Assembly: GCA_029251885.1 (NCBI GenBank)
Contig: JAQXCL010000070.1
Span: 1-32,013, forward strand
Length of the DNA: 32,013 nt
Direction of reading: 5' to 3'
DNA from: Opitutales bacterium
GTDB taxonomy: Bacteria; Verrucomicrobiota; Verrucomicrobiia; Opitutales; Seribacteraceae
Under the pieces are notes generated by a model. That model was not told the DNA's origin and searched no databases. It saw only the letters and a list, made by a program, of their open reading frames with translations. Both the position numbers and the translations under genes were made by a program. How positions within the stretch are numbered: position 1 is the stretch's first letter; the number at the start of each line of letters is the position of its first letter. Shown here piece after piece: positions 15,875 through 26,096 of the stretch.

Positions 15875-16780
15875 ATGAAAAACTATAACCTTACCCATTT
15901 GGAACAACTAGAGGCGGAAGCTATATTCGTACTTCGCGAGACAGCTGCCCAGTTTGAACGACCAGGATTGCTTTTTTCCGGAGGCAAAGATTCGATTGTT
16001 ATGGCTCACTTAGCCTACAAAGCATTTTTTCCAGCTAAGTCTCCTTTTCCACTGGTTCATGTAGATACTGGGCATAATTTCCCGGAAACCATAGAATTTC
16101 GGGATCAATTTGTAGATAAGGTTGGATCCCAGCTCATTATTGGACTGGTACAAGATTCCATTGATCAAGGTACTGCAGTTGAAGAAACTGGTCCCAATGC
16201 AAGTCGCAACGCTCTTCAATCAGTAACTTTACTCGAAACAATTGAGTCACAGAGTTTGGATGCTGCCCTTGGAGGTGGTCGTCGAGACGAAGAAAAGGCC
16301 AGGGCTAAAGAGCGTTTTTTCTCTCACCGCGATGCATTTGGACAATGGGATCCCAAAAACCAGCGTCCTGAATTGTGGAATCTTTTCAATGGTAGAAAAA
16401 GCCAGGGTGAACACTTTCGGGTTTTTCCCTTGAGCAACTGGACGGAAATGGATGTTTGGCAATACCTTAAAAAAGAAAAAATCGATCTCCCTTCGCTTTA
16501 CTTTTCACATGAGCGCGAAATTATTGAGCGAAACGGATCCCTTCTCGCAGTGAGTGATTTTGTCACTCCCAATGATAAGGAAACTCCACGGACAGAAATT
16601 GTTCGCTTCCGCACCATTGGAGATGCCACCTGCACGGGAGCTGTTCTTTCAACGGCTGCCAACTTGGATGAAGTTATTGCCGAAGTGGCAGCTTCACGCG
16701 TAACTGAGCGTGGAACCCGGGCAGATGACCGAAGATCGGAATCAGCCATGGAAGACCGCAAAAAACAGGGATATTTCTAA
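15875..16780 (+). CDS. cysD: Sulfate adenylyltransferase subunit 2 CysD
   Basis: CysD is the catalytic subunit of the GTP-driven ATP sulfurylase, making APS from sulfate and ATP. The PP-loop SGGKDS is at 35-40 and is followed by DTGHNFPETIEFRD and GGGRRDEEKARAKERFFS, the usual CysD stretches. The end SAMEDRKKQGYF is the conserved C-terminus. I chose ATG 15875 (301 residues, starting MKNYNLTHLEQLEAEAI) over the track's 15812 start, which overlaps cysC. cysN follows after 19 bases. Confidence 0.95.
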   Translation: MKNYNLTHLEQLEAEAIFVLRETAAQFERPGLLFSGGKDSIVMAHLAYKAFFPAKSPFPLVHVDTGHNFPETIEFRDQFVDKVGSQLIIGLVQDSIDQGTAVEETGPNASRNALQSVTLLETIESQSLDAALGGGRRDEEKARAKERFFSHRDAFGQWDPKNQRPELWNLFNGRKSQGEHFRVFPLSNWTEMDVWQYLKKEKIDLPSLYFSHEREIIERNGSLLAVSDFVTPNDKETPRTEIVRFRTIGDATCTGAVLSTAANLDEVIAEVAASRVTERGTRADDRRSESAMEDRKKQGYF

Positions 16781-16799
16781 TTATTAACCGCCACTTTTT

Positions 16800-18074
16800 A
16801 TGAGCGAAGACAAAAACTATCTAAATATGGATCTCTTACGTTTCACCACTGCTGGCAGTGTGGACGACGGCAAGAGCACTTTGATCGGCCGACTTTTTCA
16901 CGACACAAAAGCGATTTTTGAAGATCAATTGGAAGCAATTGAAATCAGCAGTAAGAAAAGAGGGGACGAACATGTAAACCTTGCCCTTCTCACCGACGGT
17001 CTGAAAGCTGAAAGAGAGCAGGGCATAACCATAGATGTTGCTTATCGTTATTTTGCCACCCCCAAACGAAAGTTCATTATTGCTGATACGCCTGGCCATA
17101 TCCAGTACACCCGAAATATGGTGACTGGTGCATCAACCGCAAACCTAGCCCTTATTCTTGTAGATGCACGGCACGGAGTGGTCGAACAGACTAAAAGACA
17201 TAGCTTCATTGCCGATCTGCTCGGGATCAAACATGTTGCAGTATGCATTAACAAAATGGACTTGGTGGGCTATGAGGAAGATGCATACATCAAAGTTCTT
17301 GAACAATTTACCGATTTTGCCAGTCGTTTGGAGAATGTTACCGATATCACTTTTATCCCCATCTCTGCACTAAAAGGAGACAATGTAGTGGATAGATCGG
17401 AAAACATGAATTGGTATAAAGGTCCGCCCTTACTTTATCACTTGGAGAATGTATATGTTGGATCGGATTTTAATCATGTGGATGCCCGCTTCCCGGTACA
17501 ATGGGTTATTCGTCCTCATTCTGACAAGCATCATGACTTTCGTGGTTTTGCAGGTCGTGTTGCGGGAGGTGTTTTTAAAACGGGAGATGAAGTGACTGTT
17601 CTCCCCTCAGGGTTTTCTTCGAAGATTAAACAAATCATGCTCGCGGATAAAGAACTCGACGAGGCCTTTCACCCTCAGTCCGTCACCATCTTGCTGGAGG
17701 ATGAAATTGATGTAAGCCGGGGTGACATGTTGGTCAAACCAAACAACCAACCAAATAATTCTCAGGACTTAGATGCTCGTATTTGCTGGTTTTCAGGAGC
17801 TAAAAAACTTAAAAAAGGAGCCAAGTTCCTTTTTCGACAAACGACCAAAGAGGCTCAAGTCTTGGTTAGTGAAGTTCGCTACAAAATTGATGTAAACTCC
17901 CTCAGGAAAAACGAAGATGATCAGGAATTAGGCATGAACGACATCGGTCGTGTTGCCCTGAGAACTTCACAACCTGTTTTCTGGGACTCATACCGTAGGA
18001 ATCGTAATACGGGGAGTTTTATTTTGGTCGACCCTTTTACCAATGAAACTTTGGGCGCAGGAATGCTCCGTTAA
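16800..18074 (+). CDS. cysN: Sulfate adenylyltransferase subunit 1 CysN (GTPase)
   Basis: CysN hydrolyses GTP to drive APS formation by CysD. It is an EF-Tu-like GTPase with G1 AGSVDDGKST (18-27), REQGITID, G3 DTPGH, G4 NKMD and a late SALKGDN. 424 residues is the length of a CysN without the fused CysC kinase domain, which fits the separate cysC here. The C-terminal beta-barrels contain GFAGRVAGGVFKTGDEV. Its stop is inside the terminator hairpin. The three genes together give PAPS. No cysH, cysI or sulfotransferase is near, so use for reduction or for sulfating a polymer is open. Confidence 0.95.
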   Translation: MSEDKNYLNMDLLRFTTAGSVDDGKSTLIGRLFHDTKAIFEDQLEAIEISSKKRGDEHVNLALLTDGLKAEREQGITIDVAYRYFATPKRKFIIADTPGHIQYTRNMVTGASTANLALILVDARHGVVEQTKRHSFIADLLGIKHVAVCINKMDLVGYEEDAYIKVLEQFTDFASRLENVTDITFIPISALKGDNVVDRSENMNWYKGPPLLYHLENVYVGSDFNHVDARFPVQWVIRPHSDKHHDFRGFAGRVAGGVFKTGDEVTVLPSGFSSKIKQIMLADKELDEAFHPQSVTILLEDEIDVSRGDMLVKPNNQPNNSQDLDARICWFSGAKKLKKGAKFLFRQTTKEAQVLVSEVRYKIDVNSLRKNEDDQELGMNDIGRVALRTSQPVFWDSYRRNRNTGSFILVDPFTNETLGAGMLR

Positions 18075-18088
18075 AAACGGATTTTTTT
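18067..18088 (+). terminator. Rho-independent terminator after cysN
   Basis: TCCGTT and AACGGA form a 6-bp stem with an AAA loop, followed by seven T then CTTCTTTT. The cysN stop codon lies in the hairpin. This ends the cysCDN unit. Confidence 0.7.
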
Positions 18089-18182
18089 CTTCTTTTGGCA
18101 TAATCTTGCCGTCTTATTCTATTAGAATTCATTGTTTTCTTTTAATTCTCATACAAAAATTTACCGTCTAAGCTTATTTCTG

Positions 18183-19946
18183 ATGAAATTGAAATTACTG
18201 TTTTTACTAACTGCCCTTGTCTTGACCGCACCTGTGTTCTCACAATTAATCGCCGCTGCCCCCTCTGAGCAATTACCTCTATCAAGACCCTATGCATGGA
18301 CAACCGACCACCTACAAATTGGGGTTCGGTGGCAACCTTTTGGACTTCCCGGGTGCGAACTTTACGATGCCAACCGACCACTAATATCACAGCACAGTAG
18401 TTATGCCCAATTTTGGGTAAGTTGGAATGCGGTGGAACCAAATGAACAAAATACGGATTACAAGAATCATATGTCCGGTCATTTACAATCGATCGAAAAT
18501 GCGGTTAATTTGTGCGTTGAACGAGGGGTGAAGGTCGAATTTGTGATGTGGCATACACCCAGGTGGGCATCGGTTTCTGGAAACGCTGGACCTTGGCGTC
18601 CCAAAGCAGGTCTGCACGCCGAATTCATCACCCGAATTGCTGATCATTTTAAAGGTCGTGTGGACGCCTATCAACTCTACCACGAAGTAAACCTACAAGG
18701 TATGATGAATGAAGCCGATTCTGACTTTATCATAAAAGAGATTTTCAAAAAAGGTACCAAAGCTGTCCGCTCGGTCTACGACCGAGAACCGAGAATGCCA
18801 GTAATAATATCCACCTCGGGAACTTCTCCCTGTGGAGGTTGCGAATCTCTCGCTGGATTAAAAGGAAAGGGTGCTGTGGCCGTGGATGATTACTACGATC
18901 AGCAAATTGCCTCCACCGAAATGATGAATGGAATCGATGCCCTCAACATGAATGTATCCGACCACTTCAACGGCTATGGGATGATGGATGGACAAATCAT
19001 TCCTAATGTCTGGGGCCAATATGATTTGGTCCGAAGCAAACTGGATGCTGCCAATTTACATTCCAAAAAAATTCTCTCTTCTGAATCCTGGATAGTCTGG
19101 GATAATTCGGGCAAAAATCATGATGTCAATGCTGACGGAGTAAAAGACGAGAAAGATTCTTTCGATAAAACAGTTACCATCTTTGGGAAATTATTGGAAA
19201 GAGGTTTAAATACCATGAATATGCCTTGGTGTGACAATTCAAGTAGTTGGTCGATGGGCTTGGTCAAACGAGTAGATTACAACGGCAGAATCAAACAATT
19301 AAAACCCAAATGGGTTATTCCTTCCAATGACGGAGGACCTGATATCATAGGCCGTAAGATCGGGTTAAGGGGCGACTCCGATGACACAATGATACCTGTA
19401 GAGGTACAATCCAGTGGACATCCATTCACCGAAGCAAACTATATTAATCCTGGGGACCCCAACCACCTTCATTACTATGTCTGGCGTTGGTATGCACAAA
19501 TATCTGGAGGTTCTGACGAAGTGATTCGCCATGCACTTGCTGGTGAGCTGGGAAATAATATCAAAGCAGAAGGAATGGGGATGACAGGAAAGGAACAATA
19601 CCGAATTTCTTCTTACAACCGCTCAAAAAAATCCTTCACCGTGCTTATTTATTCTGGAGGAGCAAATGGAAAAGGATGGGCAAATGTTTCAATACCTTCA
19701 ACCATTCAAAACGGAAAATATTATAACAACGAGCACTCAAAGATAGACTTTCGTGGAGAAGGCATAAAGAACGCACGAAAGTATGCTACAAGAATTATAA
19801 CCAAGGGAATAAGTCGTAAAGATGGAAGCGACCAGAACGTCAAAGAGATCGTACTGAAAAACCAAGTGGTCAGAGAAGGAAAACTTACCGCCCGTGTCGA
19901 TGGGATGAACAAATTCACCACTATCGAATTCTCACCAATCAATTAA
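18183..19946 (+). CDS. Secreted glycoside hydrolase-like protein (clan A type barrel)
   Basis: From ATG 18183 it has 587 residues with a signal peptide (MKLKLLFLLTALVLTAPVFS). The middle looks like a TIM-barrel glycosidase: FWVSWNAVEPNE, VKVEFVMWHTPRWASVSG, then YQLYHEVNLQGMMNEA with a candidate acid/base Glu168, and ILSSESWIVWD with a candidate nucleophile Glu302. The two glutamates are spaced as in clan A enzymes, but the usual Asn-Glu pair reads His-Glu, so activity is not proven. A DVNADGVKDEKD calcium-loop motif follows the second Glu. The C-terminal third is a beta-rich domain. Substrate is unknown. The track's TTG start (18132) adds 17 residues before the signal and is less likely. Confidence 0.65.
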   Translation: MKLKLLFLLTALVLTAPVFSQLIAAAPSEQLPLSRPYAWTTDHLQIGVRWQPFGLPGCELYDANRPLISQHSSYAQFWVSWNAVEPNEQNTDYKNHMSGHLQSIENAVNLCVERGVKVEFVMWHTPRWASVSGNAGPWRPKAGLHAEFITRIADHFKGRVDAYQLYHEVNLQGMMNEADSDFIIKEIFKKGTKAVRSVYDREPRMPVIISTSGTSPCGGCESLAGLKGKGAVAVDDYYDQQIASTEMMNGIDALNMNVSDHFNGYGMMDGQIIPNVWGQYDLVRSKLDAANLHSKKILSSESWIVWDNSGKNHDVNADGVKDEKDSFDKTVTIFGKLLERGLNTMNMPWCDNSSSWSMGLVKRVDYNGRIKQLKPKWVIPSNDGGPDIIGRKIGLRGDSDDTMIPVEVQSSGHPFTEANYINPGDPNHLHYYVWRWYAQISGGSDEVIRHALAGELGNNIKAEGMGMTGKEQYRISSYNRSKKSFTVLIYSGGANGKGWANVSIPSTIQNGKYYNNEHSKIDFRGEGIKNARKYATRIITKGISRKDGSDQNVKEIVLKNQVVREGKLTARVDGMNKFTTIEFSPIN

Positions 19947-20398
19947 AGATCAGTTATATCCTTGTCTGCTTTTAATATTTTTTTTGCATCCCGCAGCTCT
20001 TTTCCCCTCGTAAAAACTTTGTGAGTCCACAGAGCTCGTCTTGATTCCCCAGGCAGGCGATTTAAAACATTGGCCACTACAAGACAAACAGACAAACAAA
20101 GTAAGGAAAATACAGAAGGGTCGTAGAGAAAAAGGAACACCATAGCTGATAGCAGAATAAAAAGAATCACGAGAATTCGAACGCCATAGACTAACCTTTT
20201 ACAATTCTTCAAATATTGCATCACTGACCCACAGGTCACACAGTGTGGAATCTCCATGTTTTCAGAATAGGCACCACCATCTAAATCAGCGCGGGGTACA
20301 GTTGTCCATTTTCTACGATAATCGGTAAAGCATGAACAAGTTGAGCACCACGGTTCTTCTTTTTTCTCCTCGCTTAGGTCAACGATTTCATCTTCCAT
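19943..20398 (-). CDS. Membrane protein with two CxxC pairs, unknown
   Basis: This 151-residue protein has an acidic start, then CSTC and HCVTC pairs (residues 18-21 and 53-56) that could form a zinc ribbon. Two hydrophobic helices follow (about 69-90 and 95-112), then a basic C-terminal tail. The zinc part would be cytosolic, in front of the membrane. I do not recognise a family. Its last 4 bases overlap the end of the glycosidase-like gene on the other strand, so the two are convergent. It faces away from dprA, leaving a 127-base divergent gap (20399-20525) that should hold both promoters. Confidence 0.6.
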   Translation of the reverse strand: MEDEIVDLSEEKKEEPWCSTCSCFTDYRRKWTTVPRADLDGGAYSENMEIPHCVTCGSVMQYLKNCKRLVYGVRILVILFILLSAMVFLFLYDPSVFSLLCLSVCLVVANVLNRLPGESRRALWTHKVFTRGKELRDAKKILKADKDITDL

Positions 20399-20525
20399 TT
20401 GTTTACCCTGTACAAGATGATTGAACTTCGCAAGTCCATGACAATCAGCTGCAATAATGCTATCTAAGAACTACTGTTCTATCCGTTTTACATTGGGAGA
20501 TATCTTATCCATTCTTTGAAATTAA

Positions 20526-21647
20526 ATGGACCCAAAAAGAACAAAGGATGAACGAGATGGTCGAATGCTGTTAAATTCGGTTCCTGGAGTTGGTCCCATT
20601 ACCCTTAGTCGTTTACTCGAAAATTTCCACAATGACCCTTGGGAAATTCTCGATGCCAATGAATCCGAGCTAAAAAGGGTTAGAGGGGTGGGGGAACAAG
20701 CATCCGCAGCTATTTGCAAAGCTCAATCAACTGGATGGTTAGATAAAGAAAAAGAAAAACTAGCTAAGATGGGTGGACATTTTCTCCTAAGTTCTGAGAT
20801 TTCCAAATATTTAAAAGAGCTATGCGATCCACCAATCGGATTGTATTGCCTTGGGGAAATACCGAAGATGCCTTGCATCTCCATTGTAGGCACTCGCATT
20901 CCGTCGATGTACGGAAAGAAAATGGCCCGTAAAATCGCCTCGGAATTGGCAGAGTCTGGAATATGCATCGTTTCAGGTATGGCTAGGGGAGTGGATAGTG
21001 CTGCCCACGAAGGAGCTCTAGAAGCAGGTGGAAAAACACTGGCATTTCTGGGTAGCGGGCTTGATATCATCTATCCTCCGGAAAACCTCAACCTCTACCG
21101 AAAGATTCAAAATTCTGGAGCTGTTCTTTCAGAGTTTCCCTTGGGCAGAAGAGCGGATCGTCGAACTTTCCCGATGAGAAACCGCTTGGTTGCTGGAGTT
21201 TCCCTAGGGGTATTAGTCATAGAATCTGCAAAATCCGGAGGGAGTATGATTACAGCAAAATTTGCTGCAGAACAGGGCAGAACTGTATTTGCACTTCCCG
21301 GTAGAGTGGACCAAACAGAATCACAAGGATGCTTGGACCTACTAAGGGATGGAGCCACTCTTGTTCGTAATTCTGGAGATATATTAGATGAAGTGGCACC
21401 GATGCTCGATTTTGCTTCCTTATCATATCCAAGTGGTGATTTATCTGTTAAGAAAAAAGACTATTCTTCACTCGATAGTGACGAACAAATAATAATGGAA
21501 AAATTAGGGGGGGGAGATGCTTTTACCGTCGACCACTTTGACCAAGTTACGCAATTGGCACTTCCCCAAATTATGTCCACCTTAACCATGCTGGAAATTC
21601 GTGGATTAATTCAAAAGCGAACGGACGGTTCCTACGAAGCCACATAA
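20526..21647 (+). CDS. dprA: DNA-processing protein DprA/Smf
   Basis: DprA protects incoming single-stranded DNA and loads RecA during natural transformation. The N-terminal helix-hairpin-helix region contains LNSVPGVGPITLSRLLE. The Rossmann-fold core has SIVGTRIPSMYGKKMA, IVSGMARGVDSAAHEGAL, FLGSGLDIIYPPEN, FPMRNRLVAGVS and IESAKSGGSMITAKFA, all DprA marks. The last 60 residues form a winged-helix domain (DSDEQIIMEKLGGG...LPQIMSTLTMLEIRGLI). 373 residues is the full length. It suggests DNA uptake capacity, but no com genes are in view. The gene stands alone before the thiamine operon. Confidence 0.94.
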   Translation: MDPKRTKDERDGRMLLNSVPGVGPITLSRLLENFHNDPWEILDANESELKRVRGVGEQASAAICKAQSTGWLDKEKEKLAKMGGHFLLSSEISKYLKELCDPPIGLYCLGEIPKMPCISIVGTRIPSMYGKKMARKIASELAESGICIVSGMARGVDSAAHEGALEAGGKTLAFLGSGLDIIYPPENLNLYRKIQNSGAVLSEFPLGRRADRRTFPMRNRLVAGVSLGVLVIESAKSGGSMITAKFAAEQGRTVFALPGRVDQTESQGCLDLLRDGATLVRNSGDILDEVAPMLDFASLSYPSGDLSVKKKDYSSLDSDEQIIMEKLGGGDAFTVDHFDQVTQLALPQIMSTLTMLEIRGLIQKRTDGSYEAT

Positions 21648-21687
21648 TTTTCACTTTTTCAAAAACTTTATATTTGTATGGTTGCCT

Positions 21688-21715
21688 TTGCCAAATTTGC
21701 GCCATTGAATAAATA
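21688..21715 (+). promoter_or_regulatory. Candidate promoter for the thiamine operon
   Basis: TTGCCA (21688-21693) and TAAATA (21710-21715), 16 bases apart, resemble -35 and -10 boxes. Transcription would begin just at the 5' edge of the TPP aptamer, which supports the placement. It is a pattern match only. Confidence 0.35.
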
Positions 21716-21812
21716 GCTGTTTAGGGGAGCCCGGGGATGATGGGCTGAGAAGTTGGATCCATTCCGCCAACGACCCTCCGAACCTGATGCGTTTTGCGCC
21801 GTAGGGAAAACT
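21716..21812 (+). ncRNA. TPP (THI-box) riboswitch
   Basis: The region has the hallmark TPP aptamer parts in order: GGGGAGCCC, GGGCTGAGA, then ACCCTCCGAACCTGATGCG and GTAGGGAAAA. AGCCC and GGGCT pair as one stem. CTGAGA binds the pyrimidine and the GAACCTGAT segment forms the junction. An optional extra stem is GTTGG with CCAAC. It lies about 65 bases before thiC, so the whole operon should be shut down by thiamine pyrophosphate. The exact ends are approximate. A GTTT/AAAC pairing could be the closing P1. Confidence 0.95.
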
Positions 21813-21847
21813 TTTTCTTTAATCGCATAAAGAAAAGGCTCTACGAC
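21800..21847 (+). promoter_or_regulatory. Candidate expression-platform hairpin of the TPP riboswitch
   Basis: CGTAGGG (21800-21806) can pair with CTCTACG (21841-21847, one G-T), and CTTTTTCTTT with AAAGAAAAGG (10 bp, one G-T), giving one long hairpin with loop AATCGCAT. Its 5' arm uses bases of the aptamer's 3' strand, so the two folds exclude each other. No T-run follows, so control by transcription termination is not obvious. Which fold is ON is inference. Confidence 0.5.
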
Positions 21848-21863
21848 AACGAATGAATCTTAA

Positions 21864-24006
<2,143 letters not shown>

Positions 24007-24007
<1 letters not shown>

Positions 24008-24666
24008 TGGAGCACCCTTTAGCCATATTGATTTCCGCCGCATCACTAAGGGATGGTGAGGCAGGTATTATATCGGATTTATTTGAAGTGGGTTTGCAAA
24101 GATTTCACCTTCGCAAACCAGATGCCACAGCACCCGAAGTAGCAAAACTCTTAGGTCAAATTCCCGATATTTATCATGGTCGGATTGTCCTCCATCGCTT
24201 TCCTGAGTTAATAAAAGATTTTTCGCTTTGTGGATACCATCATTACTCAAAAGAAAAACTGGTCGAAACGAAGGGGACGATTAGTCGTTCGCTCCATAAA
24301 CTTGATGAACTTAAGAATTTAAATGAACCATTAGATTATTGCTTCTTTGGTCCAGTTTATGAATCAATTTCCAAAAAAGGATATATTCCCAAGGTTTCTT
24401 TACCCGAGTTGGGTGGTCTTCTTTACAACTTAAAGAAAGAAAGTTCTAAGAAACCATTAATTTATGCCCTAGGTGGAGTAAGAAGGCGTAAAATACCTGA
24501 ACTTTTTAACCTCGGGTTCGATGGTGTAACTTTACTTGGATCGATTTGGGGGAAAAAAGACCCGGTTGCTGCATTTGAACGATATCAATTCATCGAGCGA
24601 AGCGTTTGGGCTAAAAAGGAAAAGGAAAATGGAATCCTAAAAAGGTTACTAGGAAAAGAAGATTGA
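24007..24666 (+). CDS. ThiE/TenI-like protein (probable thiazole tautomerase or diverged ThiE)
   Basis: This 219-residue TIM-barrel protein of the ThiE/TenI family has DLFEVGLQRFHLRKPD near the start and DYCFFGPVYESISKKGY followed by ALGGV. It lacks the GVHLGxxD-type motif of true ThiE; the matching place reads GYHHYSKEK. A true thiE follows directly. TenI-type proteins speed aromatisation of the thiazole phosphate, a likely role here. A similar second ThiE-like gene, starting 'iissp...LFeeGLe.fHLRKP', is found in Bacteroidetes thi operons. The ATG starts one base inside the thiS stop. Confidence 0.75.
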
Positions 24667-25308
24667 GTGCCTATGAACAATTCAATCATGTGCCTAACCC
24701 GAGATTGCTCTGAGTATTCCCACGACCAGCAAGTAAAAGATTTTATTCAAGGAGGAGGGCAACTCATTCAGTTACGATCAAAATCTATTCCAAATGAAGT
24801 TTTGTACCACCAGGCAAACAAGGCGGTGACTTATGCCAAGTCATACGGGGCAAAACTTATTATAAACGACCACATTGAACTGACTCATAAAGTAGATGCT
24901 CACGGGGTGCATCTTGGTGCAAACGATGGATCGATAGCAGAAGCCAGAAAAATTCTGCCTTCTGGGAAAATTATTGGAAAAACCGTACATTCGATCAAAG
25001 AAGCTTTATCTGCCAAAAAAGATAAACCCGATTATGTCGGGATGGGACCTTACCGAATCTCTTCCACCAAAAAAGATCTCCAACCCGTTTTGAGTAACTA
25101 TCAATTTCAACAGATTGTGAAAATTCTAGACCCAATACCCGTCTATTTGATTGGTGGTTTGTCCAAAGATGATTTTTCATTGATCGAATCTCTTGGTGTT
25201 CAAGGACTCGCCTTGTGCTCGGCTTTATTTTCCGGTAAAAACCTTACAGATCAGACAAGATTGGCAGTTGATAAAAGCCAAGCCTATTCCCGTCTTACAA
25301 TTTACTAG
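24667..25308 (+). CDS. thiE: Thiamine phosphate synthase ThiE
   Basis: ThiE couples the pyrimidine pyrophosphate and thiazole phosphate to thiamine phosphate. It has GGGQLIQLRSKS (pyrophosphate/pyrimidine binding), LIINDHIELTHKVDAHGVHLGAND, the GKTVHS strand and DYVGMGPYRISSTKKD, then YLIGGL. These are the expected ThiE motifs. 213 residues is a normal length. The track start is GTG 24667, directly after the previous stop; an in-frame ATG two codons later (24673) is an equally good start. It probably is the functional synthase of the pair. Confidence 0.92.
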   Translation: MPMNNSIMCLTRDCSEYSHDQQVKDFIQGGGQLIQLRSKSIPNEVLYHQANKAVTYAKSYGAKLIINDHIELTHKVDAHGVHLGANDGSIAEARKILPSGKIIGKTVHSIKEALSAKKDKPDYVGMGPYRISSTKKDLQPVLSNYQFQQIVKILDPIPVYLIGGLSKDDFSLIESLGVQGLALCSALFSGKNLTDQTRLAVDKSQAYSRLTIY

Positions 25309-25314
25309 TTTGCT

Positions 25315-26088
25315 ATGAAAACTGACCCTTTAGAAATTGCTGGTGTTACATTTACTTCCCGTCTGTTTGTAGGAACTGGTAAGTTTTCATCCGGTCAAGT
25401 TCTCCAGGAAACTGTAAGGTCAAGTAAATCAGAGCTGATCACCGTAGCGATGAAGCGTGCTAATCCACGCGGTCTAGAAGATTCGATCCTTGATTATTTA
25501 TCAGATAAGAACATCAGAATCCTACCAAATACTTCAGGCGTAAGGAATGCCAAGGAAGCTATATTTGTGGCTCAAATGGCGAGAGAGGCTCTTAATACTA
25601 ACTGGTTAAAACTCGAGATTCATCCCGACCCGAAATACCTAATGCCTGACCCCATTGAAACTCTCTTAGCTACAGAACAGTTAGCCAAAGAAGGATTTGT
25701 TGTCTTGCCTTACTGCCACGCAGATCCTGTGCTTTGCAAAAGGCTTGAAGATGCGGGTGCCTCAGCTGTTATGCCTTTGGGATCTCCCATAGGAAGCAAT
25801 CGCGGTCTGGAAAGTCGGGAGTTTTTACGGATTATCATCGAACAGTCAGAGCTCCCAGTTGTAGTAGATGCAGGCATAGGTGCCCCCTCGCATGCAGCCG
25901 AAGCTTTAGAGATGGGTGCATCAGCTGTATTAGTAAATACCGCATTGGCAGCTGCCAAAGATCCCTCCCAAATGGGAATTGCCTTCAGGAAATCGGTTGA
26001 TGCTGGAAGACTTGCATATCTCGCTGGCTTGGGTGGGAAATCTCGCACAGCTCAAGCAACATCACCGCTTACAAGCTTCTTAGACTAA
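25315..26088 (+). CDS. thiG: Thiazole synthase ThiG
   Basis: ThiG builds the thiazole ring from deoxyxylulose 5-phosphate, ThiS thiocarboxylate and dehydroglycine, using a Schiff-base lysine. The protein starts with [16 protein letters not shown], has [25 protein letters not shown] and the late [20 protein letters not shown], then [16 protein letters not shown]. All are conserved ThiG segments. 257 residues is a normal length. It lies 6 bases after thiE and 8 bases before thiH, so it is in the same operon. Confidence 0.96.
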   Translation: MKTDPLEIAGVTFTSRLFVGTGKFSSGQVLQETVRSSKSELITVAMKRANPRGLEDSILDYLSDKNIRILPNTSGVRNAKEAIFVAQMAREALNTNWLKLEIHPDPKYLMPDPIETLLATEQLAKEGFVVLPYCHADPVLCKRLEDAGASAVMPLGSPIGSNRGLESREFLRIIIEQSELPVVVDAGIGAPSHAAEALEMGASAVLVNTALAAAKDPSQMGIAFRKSVDAGRLAYLAGLGGKSRTAQATSPLTSFLD

Positions 26089-26096
26089 ATTTTTCC

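Noticed and set aside
25710-26048. 112-residue minus-strand ORF inside thiG
   Set aside because: Shadow of the thiG coding frame with low-complexity Ala/Ser/Pro content and no family motif.
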